A stretch of DNA of 64,000 bases, taken from contig DISJ01000020.1 of NCBI GenBank assembly GCA_002421605.1, positions 372,684-436,683 of the forward strand, read 5' to 3'. This DNA is from Rhodobacteraceae bacterium UBA6213 (GTDB taxonomy: Bacteria; Pseudomonadota; Alphaproteobacteria; Rhodobacterales; Rhodobacteraceae). The notes under the pieces were generated by a model that was not told where the DNA came from, ran no database searches, and saw only the letters and a list, made by a program, of their open reading frames with translations. The stretch's first letter is position 1, and the number at the start of each line of letters is the position of its first letter. Both the position numbers and the translations under genes were made by a program. Shown one piece after another: positions 1 to 6,708 of the stretch.

Positions 1-1
1 G

Positions 2-1186
2 CACCAGCTTTCGGGTGGGCAATGCCAGCGTGTCATGATCGCCTCGGCATTGGCGCTGGATCCAGCGCTGCTGATTGCAGACGAGCCGACGACGGCGCTT
101 GATGTTACAACCCAGGCTCAGATTCTGCGGCTGATGCTGGAACTGCGCGAGAAGCACGGCACTGGCATCATGTTCATCACCCACGACTTTGGCGTGGTCG
201 CCGAAATTGCAGATCGCGTGGCGGTTATGCGTTACGGCAAACTCGTCGAAGTCGGCACCGCCGACGAGGTGTTGAGAAATCCGCAAGCCGATTACACCCG
301 CGCCTTGCTCGCGGCCGTGCCGCGCTTGGTGCCCAATGCTGCCCGCCAGCACCAACTGCGCGGCGGCGAAACGCTTGCGCTGGAGGCCCGGCAGATTTCA
401 AAAACCTATTCGGGCGGCGGTATGTTTGGCGGTGGGCGCACAGTCAAAGCGGTGGACCGCGCAGATATAACGATCCAGCGCGGCGAGACGCTGGGACTGG
501 TGGGGGAAAGTGGCTCTGGTAAATCCTCGCTCGCGCATTGCGTGATCCGTTTGCAGGAACCCAACCGTGGCGAAATCACCATTTTGGGCGATACTTTTTC
601 CGGGTTGAAGGGTGCCGCACTGCGCGACGCCCGCCAACGGGTGCAAATCATCTTTCAAGACCCCTATACCGCGCTTGATCCGCGACAGGCAGTCGGAGAG
701 GCCATAGCGGAAGGGCCGATCATTCATGGCCTGCCGCGCGACAAAGCTCGCGCCCGCGCGCTGGAACTGATTGCGGCGGTCGGGCTCGATACGGCCTCGG
801 CGGAACGTTTTCCGCATGAATTTTCGGGCGGTCAACGGCAACGTATCTGCATCGCCCGGGCGCTTGCAGTGGAACCGGGGCTTTTGATCGCGGATGAAGC
901 CGTTTCGGCGCTGGATGTTTCGGTTCAAGCGCAAATCCTAGATCTACTTGCAGAAATGCAGAAGCGTCTAGGGTTTGGCATGCTGTTCATCACGCATGAC
1001 CTGCGTGTTGCAAGCCGTATCTGCGACCGCATCGCGGTCATGCAGGCGGGCGCCATCGTCGAAGTTGGCGAACCTGCGACACTATTTTCAAATCCGCAAC
1101 AAGCCTACACCCGCGAACTTCTTGCCGCGGTTCCCGGTCGAGATTGGCAGAACCGGCCCAGTGCCTCATCCGCTGAACGGAGATAA
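2..1186 (+). CDS. Fused dipeptide/oligopeptide-type ABC transporter ATP-binding protein (5' end outside window)
   Basis: This is a double nucleotide-binding-domain protein of the DppD-DppF/GsiA type, which powers import of peptides or similar solutes from the inner face of the membrane. The frame is already open at the window edge: it enters on the LSGGQ signature of the first domain (HQLSGGQ at bases 2-22), so the first Walker A motif and the start codon lie upstream. The first Walker B (ADEPTTALD) follows at once. A second complete domain has Walker A GESGSGKSS near base 505, signature FSGGQRQR near 825 and Walker B ADEAVSALD, where the usual Pro of DEP is Ala. Each domain ends in the NPQ.YTR.LLAAVP segment typical of oligopeptide ATPases. 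The next gene starts 3 bases after the stop, so it is one operon with the RraA-like, GGT-family and formylglutamate genes. The cognate permeases and binding protein are presumably upstream. Substrate is inferred only from the neighbours. Confidence 0.93.
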   Translation, partial: HQLSGGQCQRVMIASALALDPALLIADEPTTALDVTTQAQILRLMLELREKHGTGIMFITHDFGVVAEIADRVAVMRYGKLVEVGTADEVLRNPQADYTRALLAAVPRLVPNAARQHQLRGGETLALEARQISKTYSGGGMFGGGRTVKAVDRADITIQRGETLGLVGESGSGKSSLAHCVIRLQEPNRGEITILGDTFSGLKGAALRDARQRVQIIFQDPYTALDPRQAVGEAIAEGPIIHGLPRDKARARALELIAAVGLDTASAERFPHEFSGGQRQRICIARALAVEPGLLIADEAVSALDVSVQAQILDLLAEMQKRLGFGMLFITHDLRVASRICDRIAVMQAGAIVEVGEPATLFSNPQQAYTRELLAAVPGRDWQNRPSASSAERR

Positions 1187-1188
1187 TC

Positions 1189-1872
1189 ATGAAAAAGTAC
1201 CGCATCGGCGACCAACCGCAACGTATTGACAGCGCCTTGATCAAGGGCTTTGGCAAGGTCGAGGTTGCAACTATCGGCCATTTTCGCCATCGCGGCTTTG
1301 TGCACCACAGCCTGCGCCCGCTGCAGCCGATTGTCGGCACACTTGTCGGCACAGCCGTTACGGTGGCAATTCCGGGCACCGACTCGACGCTGCTGCATCA
1401 CGTCCTTTCCATGATCCAGCCCGGAGATATTCTTGTCATTGACCGGCTTGGCGATGATCGGCATGCCTGTCTCGGCGGTGGCGTCGCCTTTGCGGCCAAA
1501 GCGGCTGGCGTACTTGCGGTGATCCTTGACGGTCCTTGCACCGACGCCGACGAGATCATTGAAGTCGGGCTTCCTGTTTTCTGCCGGGGCGTGTCGCCGA
1601 TAACTACACGGCTGAATGATCTTGGCGGCGCGATCAACCTGCCGGTCGCCTGCGGCAATGTTCCGGTGCTGCCTGGCGATGTGATCGTAGCAGATGGCTG
1701 CGGGGTGGTGGTGATTTCACCCGATGAGGCCGAGGAGGTGTTGGCCGAGGCCAGCGCCCGCCAGGCCCGTGCCAACCGCAACCGCAGCAAGATCGAAGCG
1801 GGTGAAAAGCTTGGCGATCTGTCTGGCGCTGCGCGCCAGGTTGCAGCTGAAATGGAGCGCGAAGATGGCTGA
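1189..1872 (+). CDS. RraA-family protein (HMG/CHA aldolase fold)
   Basis: A 227-residue protein with the core of the RraA/4-hydroxy-4-methyl-2-oxoglutarate aldolase fold: PGDILVID near residues 78-85, an Ala/Gly-rich segment LGGGVAFAAK near 95-104, ILDGPCTD at 112-119, then VGLPVFCRG and PGDVIVADGCGVVVI near 160-178. In aldolases of this fold the segment reads DG..RD, with the Arg binding the keto acid. Here Thr118 replaces that Arg while Asp119 is kept, so pyruvate-aldolase activity is doubtful. The ATG is 3 bases after the ABC gene and the 3' end overlaps the GGT-family gene by 8 bases, which implies translational coupling. Members of this fold also occur as RNase E inhibitors and as unassigned enzymes in catabolic operons. 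The setting favours a catabolic role, but the reaction is unknown. Confidence 0.85.
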   Translation: MKKYRIGDQPQRIDSALIKGFGKVEVATIGHFRHRGFVHHSLRPLQPIVGTLVGTAVTVAIPGTDSTLLHHVLSMIQPGDILVIDRLGDDRHACLGGGVAFAAKAAGVLAVILDGPCTDADEIIEVGLPVFCRGVSPITTRLNDLGGAINLPVACGNVPVLPGDVIVADGCGVVVISPDEAEEVLAEASARQARANRNRSKIEAGEKLGDLSGAARQVAAEMEREDG

Positions 1873-3427
1873 CAAGGCGAACCGATATTCCGCGATTTCT
1901 CCCGAACGCTGGACCGCACGCAAGACCGCTGGCGTTAGCAACACGGGCATCGTCACTTCGCAGCACTACGCGGCTGCGGAAGCTGGCGCAAAAGTGCTGG
2001 CCGATGGCGGTAACGCGGTGGATGCTGCGGTCACGGCGGCCTTTACGCTGCAAACGGTAGAGCCGTGGATGACATCGCTGATGGCCTGCGGCTACATGCT
2101 GGTGAACCAGCCCGACGGCCAAGTCGAGGTTGTCGAGTTCACCGGGCGCGTGCCCGCAAAATTCGACCCCGAGATCTACCGCGCCGACCCCACCAGAAAA
2201 ACATTCATTGGCCACCCCAGCTCGGTCAATGATGCCAATTCCAAGGGGTTTTCGGCAGCCTGTGTTCCAGGCTGCGTGGCCGGATTTGCCGAAGCGTTGG
2301 AACGCTTCGGCTCGATCTCCTTTTCGCAGGCTTTGCAGCCGGCCATAGAACGGGCAGCCAAGGGCATCTGGGTCGATTGGCACACCACATTGGCAATCGC
2401 GCTGGCCGAGGCCGATCTGCGCGAGGATCCGGGCACGCGCCAGATTTTTCTGCCAGATGGAACACCACCAGAGCCGGGTAGCTGGTTGCCGCTCAAGGCA
2501 CTGCACGCGACGCTAACCGAGCTTGCCAAAAGTGGACCTGCGGCATTTTACAAAGGTGCGATCGGCGCGCGATTGTCTGCAGACATCGTGAAAGGCGGCG
2601 GCTGCGTTTCTCGCGACGATTTGGCCAACTATAAGCCGTTGCACTATTCAGCGCGCGCGATGGCTTTTGGTGGCAAGACCATCCATGTCGCTGGCGAAAC
2701 GTCGGCTGGCACGCGTTTATTCGACGCGCTTGAACATTTTGAATCCCATCGAGGCAAAGGACCAGTCGGACCCGAGTTTTTTGTGGCGATGGCGCAAGCC
2801 TGCTGGCACGCGTTTGACGCGCACAGGGTTCGCTTGCTTCCCACCGAGAATGACCCAAAATCTTCGACCACGCAGGTCAATGCGGTGGACAAAGAAGGCC
2901 GCATGGTGGCGATTACCTTCACGCTTCTCAACCGCTTTGGCGCAAGAGCGCTTTCCCCTGATACTGGCATCTTGTGCAACAACGGTATGTCGTGGTTCGA
3001 TCCTCGCCCTAATCGCGCGAACTCGCTTCGAGCTGGCGCCTATGCGCCGTCGAATATGTGCCCGATAGCGATAACGGACGAAGAAGGTTCCTTTGCCGTT
3101 CTTGGGGCCGCGGGCGGCAACCAAATTGTGCCAGCGCTTGCGCAGCTGTCTGCGATGCTGGTGATGGCGGGCCTTGATGTCGAAGAAGCCGGAAACCGGC
3201 CTCGCATGTCTACCGGGGCAAGCCGAGATATCATCGCCAATGTCGACATGACCGCGGCCGAAATAGCGGCGCTTGAGGCAATTTCTGCGGTGAAGCCGAT
3301 GCAGCAGGCCGTCTATCCTAGGCCCTTTGCAGCCCCCGGGCTGATCGGACGTCGCGGTAGCAGTTTTGTCGGGATGCCGGATACCACATACCCTGCCGCG
3401 TTTGCGGCGACGGCCGAAAACAGCTGA
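1865..3427 (+). CDS. Gamma-glutamyltranspeptidase-family Ntn hydrolase
   Basis: A self-processing N-terminal-nucleophile hydrolase of the GGT family, 520 residues from the ATG at 1865, which overlaps the RraA gene by 8 bases; an earlier in-frame ATG at 1724 would lie deep in that gene and is rejected. The large-subunit start GIVTSQHYAAAEAG and NAVDAAVTAA are typical. The small-subunit N-terminus is S-T335-T336-Q, so Thr335 is the predicted nucleophile; the family usually has TTH, here TTQ. The oxyanion segment GAAGGNQIV keeps the double Gly. There is no clear signal peptide, so it is probably cytoplasmic, unlike periplasmic GGTs. The family cleaves gamma-glutamyl amides but also includes acylases and oxamate amidohydrolase (HpxW type), a real alternative. 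Its position after a peptide-type importer and before an N-formylglutamate hydrolase suggests degradation of imported N-acyl or gamma-glutamyl compounds. Confidence 0.9.
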   Translation: MADKANRYSAISPERWTARKTAGVSNTGIVTSQHYAAAEAGAKVLADGGNAVDAAVTAAFTLQTVEPWMTSLMACGYMLVNQPDGQVEVVEFTGRVPAKFDPEIYRADPTRKTFIGHPSSVNDANSKGFSAACVPGCVAGFAEALERFGSISFSQALQPAIERAAKGIWVDWHTTLAIALAEADLREDPGTRQIFLPDGTPPEPGSWLPLKALHATLTELAKSGPAAFYKGAIGARLSADIVKGGGCVSRDDLANYKPLHYSARAMAFGGKTIHVAGETSAGTRLFDALEHFESHRGKGPVGPEFFVAMAQACWHAFDAHRVRLLPTENDPKSSTTQVNAVDKEGRMVAITFTLLNRFGARALSPDTGILCNNGMSWFDPRPNRANSLRAGAYAPSNMCPIAITDEEGSFAVLGAAGGNQIVPALAQLSAMLVMAGLDVEEAGNRPRMSTGASRDIIANVDMTAAEIAALEAISAVKPMQQAVYPRPFAAPGLIGRRGSSFVGMPDTTYPAAFAATAENS

Positions 3428-3437
3428 GGCTAGCAAC

Positions 3438-4343
3438 ATGTCCGATACGGCACCCTTTGCACCGCCAAGTTCCATTCCCGGCGTCATGACCCTTGTTGCG
3501 CCGCACGCCCCGCGTATCGCCATGGTGTTTGACAGCCCGCATTCCGGCTTGACTCTGCCGGCCGACTTTCACCCGGCGGTCTCACCCGAATTGGTGCGAC
3601 TGGCCTCGGATACTTACGTAGACGAATTGTTTAGTTGGGCACCCGACATTGGCGCCCCCTTACTTGTCGCAGAGTTTCCACGCAGTTTTCTGGATCTGAA
3701 TCGCTCGGTTAAGGATGTCGATACGGCCATGCTCGACGCGCCATGGCCCTACGAGATACGCGAAAATGCCGCAACAAAGCGTGGCATGGGCCTTACCTGG
3801 CGTTATGCTTGGGGCGACACGCTGATGAATGATCGACCGCTGACCGTTGCCGAGATGGCGGCCAGAATAGACACCTATTGGCGCCCTTATCACCGCGCGA
3901 TAGTGGCACTACTCAATCAGACCCATGCCGAATTTGGCGCCGTTTGGCACATCAACTGCCATTCAATGCCCGCCATTGGACATTCCCTTTCACCGGACCC
4001 GCCCGGGAGCGTGCGCGCCGATGTAGTGGTTGGCGATTATGACGGCGCGAGTTCTGAGCCGGATTTTGTCGCACTCGTGGTAGAGACGCTGAAGGGTTTC
4101 GGTTATTCAGTCTCTTTGAACAAACCGTTTCGGGGCGCAGAACTCGTTTCAGCATATGCTGACCCGGCGGCGCGCCGAAACTCAATCCAGATAGAGGTCA
4201 ACCGCAAACTCTATATGGACGAGTTGACTCGAGAACGTCTGCCGGAACAGGTTGAACTGCGTAACAATCTGGCCGCTTTAGGCCGAGTGATGGCCGACTA
4301 CGTTCGCGGCGCTGTTCAAATCAGACAGGCGAGCACAAAGTAA
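3438..4343 (+). CDS. N-formylglutamate amidohydrolase family protein
   Basis: A 301-residue member of the N-formylglutamate amidohydrolase (HutG-type FGase) family, which hydrolyses N-formyl-L-glutamate to formate and glutamate at the end of one histidine-degradation route. Visible family features are FDSPHSG near residue 35, SDTYVDELF near 63, the aromatic/Asp segment FPRSFLDLNRS near 83-93, HINCHSMP near 170 and the C-terminal IQIEVNRKLYMDE near 255. The ATG at 3438 lies 10 bases after the previous stop; the longer frame from 3366 would overlap the GGT-family gene and is not used. No other hut genes are nearby, so the substrate is likelier an N-acyl glutamate or related amide released from the imported compound than a histidine intermediate. 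It is the last gene of the operon; the next 800 bases hold no intact protein gene. Confidence 0.9.
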   Translation: MSDTAPFAPPSSIPGVMTLVAPHAPRIAMVFDSPHSGLTLPADFHPAVSPELVRLASDTYVDELFSWAPDIGAPLLVAEFPRSFLDLNRSVKDVDTAMLDAPWPYEIRENAATKRGMGLTWRYAWGDTLMNDRPLTVAEMAARIDTYWRPYHRAIVALLNQTHAEFGAVWHINCHSMPAIGHSLSPDPPGSVRADVVVGDYDGASSEPDFVALVVETLKGFGYSVSLNKPFRGAELVSAYADPAARRNSIQIEVNRKLYMDELTRERLPEQVELRNNLAALGRVMADYVRGAVQIRQASTK

Positions 4344-5143
4344 TTGGGGCGCAGGTTGCAACCGATATTTAGACTAAATCGTGGCTTCAGCTAGCAAGCG
4401 AACACGGCGCCTATTTTGGGAGGTACCTGGTCGGCAAACTAAGCAAATGGCTTTCAGGTTTTACATGCGCTCCAGGTCGCCAGATGAGGTTGTAGTCGGC
4501 CCCGATCACCGCACAAATGCTGGCTGCGCAAAATCTGGCCGGTTTTGTCCGTCGACATATAGATCGGGACATCAGACTGGCTTGAGCATTGGAGGCTCAG
4601 GCTCGTTTGTGTGATTGATTATGCCGCTTGTTTTTGATGTTGCAAGCGGAGGTGGCGGATTGTCCGCTTCTTGATCCTTTCCCTCTCTCTCAGAATGGCT
4701 TTGTCGCGGCCGAAGTAGACGTCTGCCGGCGTGACGTTGTTGAGGCTCTCGTGGTGGCGCTGGTTCCTGCAACCCGCAGAACCTGCGCCGCATAATTCAT
4801 TCCGGATAACTTGTCGCTCGTCAGCTTTGGTGCGCCTCGTTTCAGCCTTCTCTCTAGAAGCAACGACTGAGACCCTCTGCGATAATCCGCTACGGCACTA
4901 GCCAAGTGACCGCTTCTGAAAATGCGGCAACGCAGCAAGAATCGAGGTCAACCGGCAGCTTAGGGCCGCAAAACGGACCCATGGCTAAGTACCGATCACA
5001 CTACGTGTGCATCCAAATCGCGACGCCGCACCCACTTCAACGCCGCCCAGAAATGGGTATTTCGTCACAAGGTATCCCACGGGGTATCTTGAGATGAGAC
5101 ATTTTTTCGTTAAATCATTGTATAATATTAATAATAAGGTGGA
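4344..5143. other. Gene-poor stretch between the peptide operon and the tRNA
   Basis: About 800 bases without an intact gene. The only recognisable content is the 3' end of an IS3-family transposase reading on the minus strand (4619-4768). Short open frames here have no family resemblance. The last 60 bases before the tRNA are AT-rich (about 5100-5140), unlike the rest of the window. Three spaced GGTAT words (about 5056-5093) are visible, without a convincing function. Confidence 0.6.
4619..4768 (-). pseudogene. IS3-family transposase (OrfB) C-terminal remnant
   Basis: Reading the minus strand into the stop at 4619-4621 gives about 48 residues that match the end of IS3-group transposases: NQRHHESLNNVTPADVYFGR, followed by a charged tail (ILREREREIKKRTIR) and a Gln-rich end closing in QAA. 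In intact elements this follows the last catalytic Glu of the DDE domain. Upstream of about 4768 the similarity stops at once and neither the catalytic core nor OrfA can be found, so this is a decayed fragment. Its presence beside a tRNA marks the 4.3-6.7 kb stretch as a site of past insertion. No terminal inverted repeats or target duplication could be identified. Confidence 0.75.
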
Positions 5144-5219
5144 TGGTAGGCCCGGAGGGACTCGAACCCCCAACCAAGGCGTTATGAGCGCCCTGCTCTA
5201 ACCATTGAGCTACAGGCCC
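5144..5219 (-). tRNA. tRNA with CAT anticodon, most likely tRNA-Ile2 (lysidine-type)
   Basis: The minus strand folds into a 76-base cloverleaf with encoded CCA. The acceptor stem is GGGCCTG with CGGGCCT (first pair G-U), the D arm is GCTC...GAGC, the anticodon arm GGGCG-CTCATAA-CGCCT gives anticodon CAT, and the T arm is GGGGG-TTCGAGT-CCCTC. The short D loop AATGGTTA and the TTGGTT variable region resemble the minor isoleucine tRNA whose C34 is modified by TilS to read AUA, rather than elongator or initiator tRNA-Met. The initiator is excluded because it would need three G-C pairs in the anticodon stem and a mismatched first acceptor pair. Confidence 0.93.
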
Positions 5220-5249
5220 GCCGAGCCGATCGCGGGGCAGGATGGGGGT

Positions 5250-5277
5250 TGGATAGCAGACCGTGCCGGTGCGTCAA
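5250..5277 (-). promoter_or_regulatory. Sigma70-type promoter of the tRNA gene
   Basis: On the minus strand, TTGACG (5277-5272) and TATCCA (5255-5250) are separated by 16 bases and sit about 30 bases upstream of the mature tRNA 5' end. TTGAC-type -35 boxes are the best-conserved element of alphaproteobacterial housekeeping promoters, and the spacing would start transcription near 5243. Confidence 0.55.
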
Positions 5278-5401
5278 GCAAAAGGCCCGGTTCGAGCCAG
5301 CTTGTTGCAACGCGGCCCTTGCCCAACGTCGCCGCCACCGATGCACGATCAACCCAGTGGATGGCTGGCCCGACCGCGCGTTGGTGTTTGTACGCCTGTC
5401 C

Positions 5402-6070
5402 CTAGCAGGCGCCTTCAGGACGGGGCAGCCACGCCTGAACCGGCGCGCTGCGCAGCGGTGGGGCATCCGACATGGGCATTGCCGTAAGAATGAGGACGCT
5501 TGGCTTCGTGTAGGAGCGAAAGTTCACATGCCCCGTCCGAGTCGATGTGGTGGGCCACTTGCGCCCAGTCTCTATGCCATCGCCCGCATCCACGGCGAGC
5601 ACGTCCTTAACGAAGGTCGTGGCATCAAATATTTCTCCGTCGAAGGTGACGATGCGCGAGATGCGATCGACGCGGAAGTGACGAAGAGCTTTTCGTTCGT
5701 GGCAGATCGCGGCAATTATGGACCGGCTTCCGGCAGGCTTAACCGACCGCGTCGTGATCCGCCGCCGCGAGGCATTTCCTGCTGCGTCAACATAATCGAT
5801 TGTACAAAAAACCGGCTCTACCGGCTCGGTGTCGTCGATTATCTGCTCATGAGACGGTTCAGACGCGACGGTTTGGTCATCGTCGGTGTCAGGTAGTGTG
5901 ACTGCAAGGTCTACATGCCCCTGTGTCGCTAACTGATGCTGAATTTCGCGGTAAATCCGGGGGTCAAGAGTGTCTTTGTTGAGCCGGATATTGCCAACTT
6001 TAACGTCAAAATCCGGCGGCTCGTCCGTCTGGCGCGGTGTGCGTCCGAAAAGTGCGTGCAAAAGCCCCAT
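5402..6070 (-). CDS. WYL-domain-containing protein, possibly C-terminally degenerate
   Basis: About 222 residues from the ATG at 6070 (MGLLHALFGR); the frame continues upstream to an ATG at 6151, but the extra residues look non-native and the ATG at 6070 has a GGGG sequence upstream. Residues about 86-165 resemble a WYL domain: TIDYVDAAGNAS followed by RRIT, then AICHERKALRHFRVDRI, with the Arg/Phe/Arg cluster such domains use to bind nucleic acid or nucleotides. There is no helix-turn-helix, unlike WYL transcription factors. Downstream the sequence becomes irregular (a VLILTAMPMSDAP stretch where relatives appear to continue into another helical domain) and ends at a TAG, so the gene may be truncated. 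It stands alone beside a tRNA and an IS remnant. Function unknown. Confidence 0.65.
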   Translation of the reverse strand: MGLLHALFGRTPRQTDEPPDFDVKVGNIRLNKDTLDPRIYREIQHQLATQGHVDLAVTLPDTDDDQTVASEPSHEQIIDDTEPVEPVFCTIDYVDAAGNASRRRITTRSVKPAGSRSIIAAICHERKALRHFRVDRISRIVTFDGEIFDATTFVKDVLAVDAGDGIETGRKWPTTSTRTGHVNFRSYTKPSVLILTAMPMSDAPPLRSAPVQAWLPRPEGAC

Positions 6071-6151
6071 ATGAAATGCCCCGTTCAAGCTCGCCCTATG
6101 GGCGAGTGGTTGGGCGATTCTGTCAATCTCTGGCGTCGCCACTCGCTCCAT

Positions 6152-6708
6152 ACTCCTGAAGGTACTTTCTTCGCTGCGCTAACGACAAATGTTGTAATTC
6201 AGGTCGCGCAACCACAGAAAGAACGGAAGAACGCGCAACCCCCACCTCCGGGGAGTTAGAATCAGTCTACGCGATGCTCGCAAGATCTTTCGTGCCTGCC
6301 GTGTATTGCGGCAGAATCAGGGCCGAGGGCGGCTCAATGTTGCCGCAAAAAAGCCTGCATTGGGCGAGTTTCAGCTACAACCGCCCCAAATATTGAGCAC
6401 CGTTTCCCGGCAGGACAGGGTTCGAAAATATCCTGTCATTGCACCCGGTTTCGTGCCTTACTTTAGCCACAATCCGGCCAAAATGTCGACCTGGGGAACG
6501 AAATCCGGTTAGTCGCAGTAGAATTTCTGTGGTCCTGACCGGCATTATGGAAAGACTGCCATGTTTATCTCGCGCTGCGCGGCTGCCCGCGAAACGCCGT
6601 CTAAGCTATTGCCTAATGATACTTTTCTGACCACTTCCTGCGTTTTTCTTACGCTGGTTTTGTCCTGTGTTCCCCTTTTCAGTTTGATGTGACCGGGGGA
6701 TCCAGAAA
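6152..6708. other. Intergenic region upstream of the RTX glycosidase
   Basis: About 550 bases with no supportable gene. It probably holds the promoter of the RTX gene; a purine-rich GGGGGA precedes its ATG by 9 bases and serves as ribosome binding site. A weak inverted repeat near 6411-6437 was not convincing. I see no tRNA, repeat array or obvious operator. Confidence 0.5.

Noticed and set aside
2717..3523. 268-codon minus-strand frame opposite the GGT-family gene
   Set aside because: Basic low-complexity product and complete overlap with well-supported genes.
4937..4960. Short IEVNR-like translation resembling the end of N-formylglutamate amidohydrolase
   Set aside because: Only about seven residues match and nothing before or after continues the similarity; probably chance.
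5144..5219. Elongator tRNA-Met as alternative for the CAT tRNA
   Set aside because: D loop and variable region fit tRNA-Ile2 better. A definite call needs comparison with all CAT tRNAs of the genome.
5182..5466. 94-codon minus-strand frame next to the tRNA
   Set aside because: Its 3' part runs into the tRNA gene and the product is Arg-rich without domain; not a protein gene.
6411..6437. Inverted repeat GACAGG...CCTGTC as an operator for the RTX gene
   Set aside because: Only six bases with a 12-base loop and more than 250 bases before the gene; expected by chance.
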